A stretch of DNA of 64,000 nt from Geobacteraceae bacterium. Lineage in GTDB: Bacteria > Desulfobacterota > Desulfuromonadia > Geobacterales > Pseudopelobacteraceae. The DNA is taken from the NCBI GenBank assembly GCA_016720395.1, contig JADKKR010000004.1, forward strand, positions 232,438 through 296,437, written 5' to 3'. Under the pieces are notes generated by a model. The model was not told where the DNA came from, did no database searches, and saw only the letters and a list, made by a program, of their open reading frames with translations. Of the stretch, positions 15,535 through 24,913 are shown piece by piece (positions within the stretch are counted from its first letter, which is position 1; every line of letters starts with the position of its first letter). The translations under genes and the position numbers were made by a program.

Positions 15535-16995
15535 TCAGCGGGTCGGGGTCCCGTTGGCTTCATATATGGGCAGCACGACGGCCTGGATGTTATACACATT
15601 CATGAGCCCCTTCCAGTAAGGACGTTGATTCAGCGCAATGACTCTGCTGTTATTATACTCCCACGCCCGCTGGATATTGAGCAGGCGACTGTCATGAAAG
15701 ATCCTGGTTTCAGCCCCCGCCCGCCAGACCATATAGCCGCCCCAGTCCATGGTCGTATAGATATTCCCGCGGATATTTTCCCCTGCAATGAAATCCGCCG
15801 CCTGAACCGGATAGTGGCTACCGGGGACCCAACCGGACTTTGTTACTTCAAAAATACGCGGGATCTCGTCACCGACACAATACAGCGTGGTGACGGCGAG
15901 CATCGTAACGAGAATGACCCTCCCTTTTATGGCAGCGTGTTCCTTTTCAAAGTACCTTGTCATGAAGATCATCGCTGAAACCAAAAAAAACGGCATGAGA
16001 CGCATGTGTTGTGAGCCCATAAAGGCCGTGCCGGCAAGTATACCGACCCAGGTGATGTTCTTACGTTGTTTGGATACTAATAATGAACCAGCTGTCAGCA
16101 CTATCGAAGCAATGTATATGAAGATTGTGTAGTCGCGTGTCTCTGCAAAATAGTGAAGTAATGGCATTTCCTCTAAAATATTTTTATTCGCGTAATTATC
16201 CGAGTCAAAGATTGTCGGCAGATATCCGAACAGGTTACCGGCATTCGGATTGATGCATGATGCAAGCAGCGCCGCGCCTGAAGAGATGAGCAGAATCCTG
16301 TAGTTTCTTGCAGACAGTGGTGCAAGTGAACTGTGGAAGAATTTAATCCCCTCTGCAATGACACAATATATAAGAACCGCCTGGCCGATCAGAAATCCAC
16401 CGTGCATATTTGCCCAGAGGATCATCACCAGCGTGAGAGGAGCCATGGTGCTCCATACCGACCCGCCGGCACGCGCTTCAAGGAAGCGGAACAGGATTAC
16501 AAGAAGGGCTCCGAAACAGACAAAAGAAACAAACTGCGGGCGTTCGATAAAGTAGAACTCAAGGAGCAGGATGGTCCCGATTGCAATCACTGCAGTCACA
16601 GCAGCATTGCGCACATTCGTCCAGGCGCAGCATATCAGAAGTGACAGGCCTGCAACCATCCATCGGAACATGATGATCCCCGGCATCCCGGCCAGGGAAT
16701 AGAACGCGTACAGGATCAGCTGGTCAAGCCAATAGGAGGTCAGGATGAACGCCGTGCGTGGCGAGGGCTCTGCCAGTGGCGGCACGCCGAAGGGGTCCAG
16801 GAGGGGAAGTGACGTATTCTGCCAGATCCATTGCCCAGTTTTCAGATGCCAGTAGAAGTCCGGGTCGTAGAGTGGACGGGAAAGGTACAGGCCCGTGACC
16901 ACGAAGGTAAACAGCAGCATACCCCATGTCAACAACGGTTTGTGAGAAGCATCACCCCCGGCAGGGGTCTCGACTGGATCAGGATCTCTGTTCAA
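15535..16995 (-). CDS. Multi-pass membrane protein, GT-C-like
   Basis: This 486-residue protein has about ten hydrophobic membrane spans. The first outside loop carries 'RPLYDPDFYWHLKTGQWIW', an acidic D-x-D motif in the position used by GT-C glycosyltransferases that take sugars from polyprenyl-phosphate donors. The C-terminal 80 residues are soluble ('GNIYTTMDWGGYMVWRAG', 'RIFHDSRLLNIQ'). The protein ends rather abruptly at 'YEANGTPTR'. It is last in the minus-strand glycan cluster, 19 bases after the B12 radical SAM gene. I do not recognise a characterised homologue; a periplasmic-face glycosyltransferase is inferred from topology and neighbours. Confidence 0.6.
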   Translation of the reverse strand: MNRDPDPVETPAGGDASHKPLLTWGMLLFTFVVTGLYLSRPLYDPDFYWHLKTGQWIWQNTSLPLLDPFGVPPLAEPSPRTAFILTSYWLDQLILYAFYSLAGMPGIIMFRWMVAGLSLLICCAWTNVRNAAVTAVIAIGTILLLEFYFIERPQFVSFVCFGALLVILFRFLEARAGGSVWSTMAPLTLVMILWANMHGGFLIGQAVLIYCVIAEGIKFFHSSLAPLSARNYRILLISSGAALLASCINPNAGNLFGYLPTIFDSDNYANKNILEEMPLLHYFAETRDYTIFIYIASIVLTAGSLLVSKQRKNITWVGILAGTAFMGSQHMRLMPFFLVSAMIFMTRYFEKEHAAIKGRVILVTMLAVTTLYCVGDEIPRIFEVTKSGWVPGSHYPVQAADFIAGENIRGNIYTTMDWGGYMVWRAGAETRIFHDSRLLNIQRAWEYNNSRVIALNQRPYWKGLMNVYNIQAVVLPIYEANGTPTR

Positions 16996-17014
16996 GTTCC
17001 CTCCAATTCCATAT

Positions 17015-18451
17015 TCAGTTTTTACCCGTCAGGTACCATTTCAGGTAGGAAGCACCTGCTGTTGCCCAGTACCCGAGCTCTCCCCGGGAGCGGATCGAGG
17101 CCAGTCGCGACATGATATAGGACGGCCTCAGGTAGAATGAGCGGGTGAGAGAACGCTGCAGCAGCAGCAGATCATCCGCGCTGAAATGCTCCGTACGCCA
17201 ACCGGGGCGTTTTCCGAAGATGACGTAATCGTCCCACCCGACGCTGCGGTCAATGAGCCCGGCCGACAGCATCTGCTCCCGCACCGGTGTGCCGGGATAG
17301 GGCACGATGACGGCAACCGAAACGAACGTCCATGGCAACGTTGTTATCAGCTCTCGCGTCATCTCAAGGTCCCCGGCGGTTTCGGAAGGGTCACATCCGA
17401 TGATGAAATTCCCTTCGATATGCCTGATGCCCGCCTGTTTCGCCCAGTAAACCGCCCTGCGAACCTGGTCGACGCTGATCCCTTTTCCGATCAGGTCAAG
17501 CAGCCGCTGACTGCCCGATTCAACGCCAAAGGCGACCTTCTCGCAGCCGCAGCGCTTCATGGTTTTGAGCAGTTCCAGCGATACGGTATTGACCCGGGTG
17601 TCGCAGTTCCACGACGCTATACCGCTCCGGCCGAGTATCTCGCTGATTGCTGCTGCGCGGTCCGGCTGCAGCGTAAAGGTATCATCGGCAATGACAACAT
17701 GGTTGAAGCGCTGCTCCCGGACCATGCGCTGCAGCTCGTCTTCGATGAAGAGCGGCTCGCGAAAGCGCACGCTTCTGCCGAAGGTCGCCTGGATCGCACA
17801 GAATGAGCACCCGACCGGGCAGCCGCGGGATGTGAACAGTTCGGTCGAAAGCAGTTTATTGGAGAAGCCCCGGCTGGAATGCCCGGCCTGGGTGGTATAG
17901 TCGATCAGATCCCGTGCCGGGAAGGGGATCGAATCCAGGTCCGTTATCAGCGGACGGGCTTCTGTTGCTGAGACGGCCCCGTTCTCGCGAAAGACGAGCC
18001 CTTTGACAGAATCGTCCCTGCCGCCGTCCCGGAGCCGGATGCAGAGCTCCCTGAGCGTTATCTCCCCCTCACCGTACACAAGGTAATCGAACATCGGGAA
18101 ATCCTGCATGGTCTGCTGCGGCAGGGCACTGGCATGGGCACCGCCGACAACGGTGGCTATCTCCGGTGCAGATGATTTGATCGCCGCTGCCAGTCGTGCA
18201 GCCGACGTGACCGTGGGGGTCGTGCAGGTGATGGCCGCCGCCAGAGGACGAACGTGCCGGATGAGCTGACGCAGATGCTGTTCGTCGTATGGGGTGGTCT
18301 CGTAGTCGACGATCACGGCTTCGAAGCCCGCCGTGCGGAGCATGGCCGCCAGATACGCCAGGTTCATGGGGCGGGTGTGGCTTAATAGCGCTGAATCCTG
18401 CAGCGGGTCAGGAGGGCGGAACAACAGCACGTGATCGGGATGAACAGTCAT
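17015..18451 (-). CDS. B12-binding-domain radical SAM protein
   Basis: The 478 residues start with a cobalamin-binding-type Rossmann domain (about 1-140: 'PMNLAYLAAMLRTAGFEAVIVDYETTP', 'ATVVGGAHASALPQQTM'). A radical SAM domain follows, with CPVGCSFC carrying the CxxxCxxC cluster motif. 'GVESGSQRLLDLIGKGI' and 'NFIIGCDPSETAGDLEMT' are typical of the BchE/methyltransferase-like class. Such enzymes carry out radical methylations or ring chemistry on natural products, lipids and sugars. It lies ten bases downstream of the 18461-20005 gene in the glycan cluster, so modification of a sugar or lipid carrier is plausible. The classic DxHxxG is not evident in the N-terminal domain, so cobalamin binding is not certain. 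Confidence 0.8.
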   Translation of the reverse strand: MTVHPDHVLLFRPPDPLQDSALLSHTRPMNLAYLAAMLRTAGFEAVIVDYETTPYDEQHLRQLIRHVRPLAAAITCTTPTVTSAARLAAAIKSSAPEIATVVGGAHASALPQQTMQDFPMFDYLVYGEGEITLRELCIRLRDGGRDDSVKGLVFRENGAVSATEARPLITDLDSIPFPARDLIDYTTQAGHSSRGFSNKLLSTELFTSRGCPVGCSFCAIQATFGRSVRFREPLFIEDELQRMVREQRFNHVVIADDTFTLQPDRAAAISEILGRSGIASWNCDTRVNTVSLELLKTMKRCGCEKVAFGVESGSQRLLDLIGKGISVDQVRRAVYWAKQAGIRHIEGNFIIGCDPSETAGDLEMTRELITTLPWTFVSVAVIVPYPGTPVREQMLSAGLIDRSVGWDDYVIFGKRPGWRTEHFSADDLLLLQRSLTRSFYLRPSYIMSRLASIRSRGELGYWATAGASYLKWYLTGKN

Positions 18452-18460
18452 GATTGAGGT

Positions 18461-20005
18461 TTAAGGTACATTCGAATTAAATTGGTTTTCTTTTATCGGA
18501 AAAGCGTTCTTCTTTGACATCTCAAGGTATTTAGCAGCATTGGACGGATCCTCCATTTTCAGATAGGTTCTAGCAAGATAGGACGGCGCACGGGTGCTGA
18601 TGACATCAAACGTCATCAGATTTTCATACGATTGAATGGCACATGGATAGTCCCGTAATTCAAAGCATGCATTGCCCAGCACTTCAAAATATTTTGGGTC
18701 AAAAGGTGCTGGTTGTACGGAGCGCAACGCTTCGAAGGCCTTACCATATTGCTTGCTGTCATAGTAAGCATAGCCAAGCTGCGTAACGACAAAAGCTGAA
18801 TTGTCCTGTGCGGCCCATAATTTCCAGAACGCTCTGTTGTCTTTCCAGTAATCCGTTTTGTACAGAGTCATCATCGACCATGTAAACGTTGCACCAACGA
18901 ACAGTATGGGAGCAAACCTGATTCGACCGACAAACGGTAAACACATCGTGATAAAAAATAGCCCAAGGCAGGAAAGAAATGAATAGCGGGGTGAAACAAT
19001 CGGCAGTGTTTTGTAAAAATTGAGGACGGGAAGCAAACAGACAAGATAGAAAAGCAGACCGAATAACAGCTGTGGATACCGCTCCCTTTTCCAGAATCCT
19101 AAAGAAAGTAGTCCAGCGATAACCAATCCGGACAGAAATGTGAGGCCGGCTGAACCATTGAAATCAAATTGCCCCAGACTGGTAAACATTCTCACCAGAT
19201 AGAAGAAAATAATTTCGAGGGCCAGAGAAGCTTTTGATGGGATGTCCGATATAAGAGAGTAATCCTGTGAAATAATCTGTCCACCAATGGCGTACTCCCT
19301 GAATATACTGAAAAATATCACTGCAATACTGTAAAATGGCGCGAGGCTTAAAACTTTCATGGTTTTATCATTGGAATGTTTGTCGAAAATAACCAGCAAG
19401 GTGATTGCAAGCGGAAGGGTAAGACTGTATTCACGCGACATCAACGCAGAACTATATGCAGCAAGAGAAACAGCATAGAAAAAACAGCGCTCTTTTTTTT
19501 CGGTATGCAGGAACCTGACAAACGTGATTATTGAAAAAAGAGAAAACAGTACCGTTAATAAAGCCCCCCTGTTAAATACCGCATAGACCACCTCACGATG
19601 ATTCGGGTGTACTGCAACGATAAGGGCAGCGAAGAAGGAGGATGTATCAACATTGACATATGTCGTACTGTCACATATGAGGTTGTTCAGTGAAACAAAA
19701 GCATACCGGACTGTAACAACTATAACGCCAAAGAGAAGCACACTCGTCAGGTGAAATCCGAATGGATTCTCTCCCCATAGTAGATAGTCAATCGCAAAGC
19801 TGATGTCGCGGAACGGAGCGTAATCCACGCCGCTGGCACCCTGATGTACAATAGTCCCGATATCAAAAGATTTAATGTACGTATTACCAATAAAATATAT
19901 GAGATCATCTCCAACGAAGCCACATGAGAGCGATGGTGAATAGATTAGTATGGCAACTAAAAATAATAAACTGTTGAACAAATATTCCCTGTGTCGAATT
20001 TTCAT
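18461..20005 (-). CDS. GT-C-like membrane protein with C-terminal TPRs, AT-rich
   Basis: This 514-residue protein has an N-terminal multi-pass membrane region (about ten spans) and a C-terminal soluble part with TPR-like helices ('AKAFEALRSVQPAPFDPKYFEVLGNACFELRDYPCAIQSYENLM'). The first loop carries 'CGFVGDDLIYFIGNTYI', an acidic DD motif matching that of the neighbouring protein and of TMTC-type O-mannosyltransferases. Its DNA is visibly more AT-rich than the flanking genes, which suggests separate acquisition. The gene lies between the B12 radical SAM gene and the second TPR membrane gene. A lipid-linked sugar transferase acting on the periplasmic side is the best guess. Confidence 0.65.
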   Translation of the reverse strand: MKIRHREYLFNSLLFLVAILIYSPSLSCGFVGDDLIYFIGNTYIKSFDIGTIVHQGASGVDYAPFRDISFAIDYLLWGENPFGFHLTSVLLFGVIVVTVRYAFVSLNNLICDSTTYVNVDTSSFFAALIVAVHPNHREVVYAVFNRGALLTVLFSLFSIITFVRFLHTEKKERCFFYAVSLAAYSSALMSREYSLTLPLAITLLVIFDKHSNDKTMKVLSLAPFYSIAVIFFSIFREYAIGGQIISQDYSLISDIPSKASLALEIIFFYLVRMFTSLGQFDFNGSAGLTFLSGLVIAGLLSLGFWKRERYPQLLFGLLFYLVCLLPVLNFYKTLPIVSPRYSFLSCLGLFFITMCLPFVGRIRFAPILFVGATFTWSMMTLYKTDYWKDNRAFWKLWAAQDNSAFVVTQLGYAYYDSKQYGKAFEALRSVQPAPFDPKYFEVLGNACFELRDYPCAIQSYENLMTFDVISTRAPSYLARTYLKMEDPSNAAKYLEMSKKNAFPIKENQFNSNVP

Positions 20006-20068
20006 TTTGAATTTCCTGAATTTATATTAAATTAATCTTGGCTTTCTTCTGTAACGTACATACGTGAT

Positions 20069-22027
20069 CTACCTCTTCATCAAACGTTCAAGTTTCTTGC
20101 GAACGGACTCATCGGGAAAAACCCTCATGACAAATTCAAACTCTTTGATAGCGGCTCGTGTGTTACCTTCATTGGTATAAAGATTTGCAAGCTTAAGATG
20201 TGGCATATGATAAGAAGGGTCTATTCTAATCGCCTCAAGATACTCCTGACGTGCGCGTGTAATGTCTTTCTTGGCCTCGAAAACCTCACCACGCATCGCA
20301 TACGGCAGTGCACTTTTAGGTTGCAGTTCGGCGGCGGTCGCTAATGAGCGTAGCGCTGCATCATAGTCTTTCTGGAGCATCAGCGCCTCCGCGAGTAGGC
20401 GGTGAGTGGTTGGATTATTCGGCTCGATCCGGATCGACTCATTAAATGCGCTGATTGCAGCAGATATTTGATTCTCACTCCCGGCTTTCAGCAACATCAT
20501 ACCTTCGAGCATGCTCTTGTCATCTGAAACATATCGTGACTGCTGCAGTAATGACCAGCCCAACCACCTGTGGGCCCTGGCCTTGTTTGGGCTCTTCTTT
20601 ACGACGTCACGCCAGAAGGCAGCATCGTCCTGCCAGAGCATGTTCCGGTCAATGGTGGCTGATGACAGCCCCAACAAAATCGACAGCAATATACCTGTTG
20701 CAACCTTTGACTGTTCGATTGATTTCCTGGTCCATCGATGGAATATGACCGCCGCCGCCGCAAGAGCGGAGATAAAAAACCCGATGGACGGCAGATAGGC
20801 GCGTTGCTCGAATATCAGGTCATTGATGGGTACAATGCTTGATTCCACCGACAGAGTAATGAAAAACCAGAAGATGCCGAACGCAATAATTTTATAGAAA
20901 GGGTTTCTTCCGGAGCGCTTCAAAAGAGAGAACCCAATCCCCGCGACCATGAGAAGCAGGGCCAACGGAAGCAGCACCTCAGATTTGAAAAAACTCTGTT
21001 GCAGCGGGTAATCATAATCGAGGTTCTGTCTAATCGGCAGAAAGAGGAGTCTGAGATAGGTGGTGATGACGCCAAACTGGGACATCAGATAATCCCCAGA
21101 CGATATGCCACCAAAGTTAACCAGGTTGATTGCACTGGAGATGCTCTCGGTTTTTTCGGGGGTTACCGGTGACGACAGGTGCATCAGTTTGGCTGGAATG
21201 ATCATCATAGTCAGAAGGAACGGTATCAGCCTGACGGCCCTTGGCAGAATATCCCCGCGAAAGAACATGAGTTCAACCAGGCAGATAAGTATCGGAAGTG
21301 TAAAGGCGATCTCTTTTGACTCCATGGCTAACACGGCAGCAGCCAATGAGAGTAAATAGGTCAGGATCCGTGCCCCCGAAGTAGCTGCACGCCGGAATTC
21401 TCCATACAAAACCAGCGCGGCAAGATAGAAGAATGTGGCCAGCGGAACGAAGCGCTGGATGATGTAGGTAACCGCCTGGGTCTGAAGCGGATGGCAGACG
21501 AACAACAGTGCCGCAAACAGTGGCAGGTAGCCTGAATTGCTCAGCCCGCAGGCCTTGCTGGTGTTTTCTTCATTTGACATTGCAGGGATTTCCAGCAGCT
21601 GTACAAAAAAACGGTAGACGAGCATGGCACAACCGATATGGAGCAGCAGGTTGACTATGTGATAGCCAAACAGGTCTAAACCATGGAGTGCGTAGTTAAC
21701 GGCAAAGGTGAAGTAGGCTGCGGGGCGCAGAATGAGATTGTTTTTGATATCTTGATCAATGGCGTATTCGAATACCTTGCGAGTGTCCGGAAAACAGTCG
21801 AAACTCCTGATTACCGGATTTTTGACCAGACAATCATAGTCATCAAACATAAACGGTACATTTATGGAATTGAAATAAACGACAAATCCGGCGGCAAGTA
21901 TAAGCAGAATATGCACAAAAGGATCCTGCCAGAGACTTCTGTTGCCCGGCTCCGGCAGTAACGGTTTAACACCCCCGGTCTCTGTACTGACGGCAGCCGT
22001 TGCACTGATCTTTTTAGTCCTTTTCAT
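20069..22027 (-). CDS. TMTC-like membrane glycosyltransferase candidate with TPR domain
   Basis: About 652 residues from the ATG at 22027, which overlaps the methyltransferase stop by 14 bases. An N-terminal multi-pass region with 'INVPFMFDDYDCLVKNP' in the first loop resembles the eukaryotic TMTC and bacterial GT-C/TPR proteins. At least four tetratricopeptide repeats follow from about residue 500 ('AISAFNESIRIEPNNPTTHRLLAEALMLQKDYDAALRSLATAAELQPKSA', 'ARQEYLEAIRIDPSYHMPHLKLANLY'). The TPR part would recognise the acceptor protein or a partner. With the neighbouring sugar genes this supports extracytoplasmic glycosylation; the acceptor is unknown. Confidence 0.7.
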   Translation of the reverse strand: MKRTKKISATAAVSTETGGVKPLLPEPGNRSLWQDPFVHILLILAAGFVVYFNSINVPFMFDDYDCLVKNPVIRSFDCFPDTRKVFEYAIDQDIKNNLILRPAAYFTFAVNYALHGLDLFGYHIVNLLLHIGCAMLVYRFFVQLLEIPAMSNEENTSKACGLSNSGYLPLFAALLFVCHPLQTQAVTYIIQRFVPLATFFYLAALVLYGEFRRAATSGARILTYLLSLAAAVLAMESKEIAFTLPILICLVELMFFRGDILPRAVRLIPFLLTMMIIPAKLMHLSSPVTPEKTESISSAINLVNFGGISSGDYLMSQFGVITTYLRLLFLPIRQNLDYDYPLQQSFFKSEVLLPLALLLMVAGIGFSLLKRSGRNPFYKIIAFGIFWFFITLSVESSIVPINDLIFEQRAYLPSIGFFISALAAAAVIFHRWTRKSIEQSKVATGILLSILLGLSSATIDRNMLWQDDAAFWRDVVKKSPNKARAHRWLGWSLLQQSRYVSDDKSMLEGMMLLKAGSENQISAAISAFNESIRIEPNNPTTHRLLAEALMLQKDYDAALRSLATAAELQPKSALPYAMRGEVFEAKKDITRARQEYLEAIRIDPSYHMPHLKLANLYTNEGNTRAAIKEFEFVMRVFPDESVRKKLERLMKR

Positions 22028-22817
22028 TGCACCCATCCATGTCACCGATACTATTTGGCTGTTTACGGGTCACCACGAATACTGAGCTGCCACAAGGGAG
22101 CGAAGTTGCTCTCAGAAGAACATTTTCCAGCTCAACAGTTTTTAACAGCAGGGCGTTTATCAAGCGGTGCGGTGGAGAGGATACGTCCGATGCGACCTTC
22201 TTCGGATCAAGATCCCGGCCGGCAGCAAACCGTGACAACAGACGGTAGACCGCGATCACGGGGAACAGGAGGCTGACGCGGTAGGTGGCGAATTTGACCT
22301 CGAATCCGGCTTCTTCCAGCCGTCGGCAGAGCATGCCACGCGTGTAGCGTTCCCTGGTGTGGACAGCAATATCGTGCGTGCTGCGAAGAAACTCGTGGGC
22401 GACAAGGTTCAGAATCAACATGCCGCCGGGCCTGAGGCCGTTCTGCAGCCGCCGCATGACCGTGCGGTCGTCGATGACATCGACATGATAGAGGACGTCA
22501 ATGGAGGTGATGACGTCGTATTTTCCCGGTTCGATCTCGACTGAGTTCAGATCTGCCAGGGCCATGGTATCGATTCCGCGCAGCCGGCAGAGACGCAGTG
22601 CCTCCTCCGATGCGTCACACCCTTCGATCCGGTGCCCCTGCTGTTGCATAAGTTGAACGAGTCTACCGGTTCCGCAGCCGGCATCGAATATCTCCAGCGG
22701 GCGCCCCAGGCGCCGCGATTCGCGCCGGAGGACCGACAGGACCAGGGCGTGCAGCCCCACGTACCACCAGTGGCGGTCTTCGGCTTCGAACATGCGGGTA
22801 TATTCGATCGGGTTCAT
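22014..22817 (-). CDS. Class I SAM-dependent methyltransferase
   Basis: This 267-residue protein has motif I 'EIFDAGCGTGRLVQLMQQQGH' near residue 43, then 'GCDASEEALRLCRLRG', 'YDVITSIDVLYHVDVIDD' and 'LRPGGMLILNLVAH'. The N-terminal 'YTRMFEAEDRHWWYVGLHALV' is common in methyltransferases of polysaccharide and polyketide clusters. The C-terminal part is more hydrophobic ('VSLLFPVIAVYRLLSRF'). It overlaps the TPR membrane gene and follows the aminotransferase by 13 bases, so it may methylate the amino-deoxysugar made by the next three genes, or a lipid intermediate. Confidence 0.85.
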   Translation of the reverse strand: MNPIEYTRMFEAEDRHWWYVGLHALVLSVLRRESRRLGRPLEIFDAGCGTGRLVQLMQQQGHRIEGCDASEEALRLCRLRGIDTMALADLNSVEIEPGKYDVITSIDVLYHVDVIDDRTVMRRLQNGLRPGGMLILNLVAHEFLRSTHDIAVHTRERYTRGMLCRRLEEAGFEVKFATYRVSLLFPVIAVYRLLSRFAAGRDLDPKKVASDVSSPPHRLINALLLKTVELENVLLRATSLPCGSSVFVVTRKQPNSIGDMDGCNEKD

Positions 22818-22830
22818 GCATTGTCACCAT

Positions 22831-23949
22831 TTAGCTGAAGAAACGCCTGACGGCGGCTATGACCCGGGCGACGTGTTCTTCCGGCAGCCCGGGGTAGATC
22901 GGCAGCGAGAGGATCGTGTCTGCCAGACGCTCGGTTACCGGGAGACTGCCGGGAGAGTATCCGAGGAAGCGGTAGCCCCGCATCAGATGAATCGGGTCGG
23001 GGTAGTTAATCTTGGATTCTATCCCCTGGTCGGCCAGATAATTCATCAACTCATCCCGTCGTCCGGTCCGGATGGTGTAGAGATAGTATTGATGACCGCA
23101 GTGTGGCCTGACAGCAGGAAGACCGACATCTCCCACGCCGGCAAGACCTCTGTCATAAATACCTGCTATTCGCCGGCGCAGTGCGACGGATTCGCCAAGC
23201 CGGTCAAGTTTTCTGTCAAGCAGCGCCGCCTGCAATTCGTCCAGTCGAGAATTGTAGCCTTCTTCCTCGGCATGATATCCGGACTGCATTCCGTAAAAAC
23301 GGAGCCTGCGGAGTCTTTCATGCAGATCCGGCCGACAGGTGGTCACCATGCCTCCGTCCCCGAAGGCACCCAGCACCTTGGTGGGATAAAAGGAAAAAGC
23401 TCCCGCATCACCCAGGCTGCCGGCATGAAACCCGTTATAGGTGGCACCGCAGGCCTGGGCACAGTCCTCCACGACCGACAGGCCATAACCATTGGCATAT
23501 TCCAGCAACGGCAGCATATCAACCGTCTGGCCGAAGAGATGAACCGGCAGGATACAGCGTGTGCGACGGGTCATGGCCTGGTCGAGCAGGGACACGTCCA
23601 TCAGGCAGGTATCTTCCTCCACATCCACGAATACCGGGTTGGCGCCGGTGGCCCGTACTGCGGCAACGGTCGGAACGGCGGTGTTGGCAACCGTGATGAC
23701 ATCGTCACCGCTTCCGACACCCAGAGCCTTCAATGCCAGAAAGAGGGCATCCGTACCTGATGCGACCCCCACGGCATGCGGTACGCGGCAGAAGCCGGCA
23801 AATTTCCGTTCGAAGGCCGTCAGCCGACTGCCCAGAACAAGACGCCCCGAGGCGAACACCTCATCGCAGACACCGAGGTACTCTTCGCGGTGGCTGCTGT
23901 AGTCATCAAGATAGTCCCAGTAACGTACCTTCGCATTATCCTGTTTCAT
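22831..23949 (-). CDS. DegT/DnrJ/EryC1-family sugar aminotransferase
   Basis: The 372 residues form a PLP-dependent NDP-keto-sugar aminotransferase. Visible motifs are 'VGVASGTDALFLALKALGVGSGDDVITVANTAVPTVAAV', 'VVEDCAQACGATYNG' and the PLP lysine in 'SFYPTKVLGAFGDGGM'. The class resembles enzymes making 3-amino-3,6-dideoxyhexoses (FdtB/QdtB-like) and antibiotic amino sugars. I select the ATG at 23949 with AGGAGG six bases upstream; it overlaps the oxidoreductase gene by 14 bases. With the 2,3-dehydratase and Gfo/Idh/MocA reductase upstream, the enzyme would add an amino group to a 2-deoxy-keto sugar. Confidence 0.9.
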   Translation of the reverse strand: MKQDNAKVRYWDYLDDYSSHREEYLGVCDEVFASGRLVLGSRLTAFERKFAGFCRVPHAVGVASGTDALFLALKALGVGSGDDVITVANTAVPTVAAVRATGANPVFVDVEEDTCLMDVSLLDQAMTRRTRCILPVHLFGQTVDMLPLLEYANGYGLSVVEDCAQACGATYNGFHAGSLGDAGAFSFYPTKVLGAFGDGGMVTTCRPDLHERLRRLRFYGMQSGYHAEEEGYNSRLDELQAALLDRKLDRLGESVALRRRIAGIYDRGLAGVGDVGLPAVRPHCGHQYYLYTIRTGRRDELMNYLADQGIESKINYPDPIHLMRGYRFLGYSPGSLPVTERLADTILSLPIYPGLPEEHVARVIAAVRRFFS

Positions 23950-24913
23950 GGCCATCCTCCTTTCGCATGCACCCATCAAGAAACATATCGGCCAGTCCGG
24001 CCAGTTCTCTAGAGCGCAGGTGTTCATTGGTCCACGTGCCGCTGCGGAGCAATCCGCAGACATGATCGATGGTGCCGAGAAAATGATCGGAGGGCGGCAC
24101 AACGAACGATCCATCTCTGCCGTCCACCGTCATGGCGACCCTGTTAAACGCATCAGCCGGGGTGGTATAGGCCCGTTCGACCCGTAGAGCCCCCTGCGTA
24201 CCGGTTATCTCGTAGAACGACCGGTAGGGCTGATCGAATGCGGTCATGAACGTGAAACGCTCCCCATACTCAGTGAGGGATCCGGCCTGCAGCGATCGTA
24301 GCAGGCCGTTCCGCATTTCACTGCTTCCGTGGGTGAAGCGGTGCCGTTCGCCAGTCAGAAAATACTGTGCCGCGCTGAGCGGGTAGCGGTTCATGTCATG
24401 GAACGCTCCGCCGCCTTGGCACGGATCCAGCCGGAAATCCTCTGCGGCCGGTCCGGGAAAGGCAAACTCGCTGTGCAGGGAGACAAGCTGCCCGATGCGG
24501 CCGCTTTCGATGAGCGTCTTCACCAGAGCATGTTGTGGATGCTGCAGGTACATCAGGTTTTCATAGAGGAACCGGCCATGCCGGTCTGCCGCATCCAGCA
24601 TTCGGTTGACCGAAGCGGTGCACAGACCGAGCGGTTTTTCGCAGATGACATGCTTGCCCTGCTCCAGAGCGCGTATGCTCCATTCTTCGTGGAGGTGATT
24701 GGGCAGAGAGATGTAGATCAGATCGATGGCCGGGTTGCGGACAAGTTCTTGATACGTCATCCATTCCACTGGAAGCCCGTTGTTGGGGAATGCGGATCTA
24801 TCCTGTTGCCGGCTCGCCAATGCCTCCAGACGCGCCCGGCCGCTTTTCAGCAGGGCGGGAATAAACTTTCGCCGGGCGATATCAGAGTATCCGAGGATGC
24901 CGACCCGGATCAT
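23936..24913 (-). CDS. Gfo/Idh/MocA-family oxidoreductase (sugar 3-ketoreductase candidate)
   Basis: This 325-residue protein has the NAD(P) Rossmann start 'IRVGILGYSDIARRKFIPALLKSG' and the family's 'VICEKPLGLCTASVNRMLDAA' lysine motif, followed by an alpha/beta substrate domain. It overlaps the 2,3-dehydratase stop by four bases (ATGA) and the aminotransferase start by 14. In deoxysugar pathways such reductases act directly after NDP-hexose 2,3-dehydratase, reducing the unstable 3,4-diketo product. That role fits exactly here but is inferred from context. Confidence 0.85.
   Translation of the reverse strand: MIRVGILGYSDIARRKFIPALLKSGRARLEALASRQQDRSAFPNNGLPVEWMTYQELVRNPAIDLIYISLPNHLHEEWSIRALEQGKHVICEKPLGLCTASVNRMLDAADRHGRFLYENLMYLQHPQHALVKTLIESGRIGQLVSLHSEFAFPGPAAEDFRLDPCQGGGAFHDMNRYPLSAAQYFLTGERHRFTHGSSEMRNGLLRSLQAGSLTEYGERFTFMTAFDQPYRSFYEITGTQGALRVERAYTTPADAFNRVAMTVDGRDGSFVVPPSDHFLGTIDHVCGLLRSGTWTNEHLRSRELAGLADMFLDGCMRKEDGHETG

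Noticed and set aside
15439..15978. Plus-strand frame opposite the GT-C-like membrane gene end
   Set aside because: The minus strand encodes a coherent multi-span membrane protein; this frame has no features of its own.
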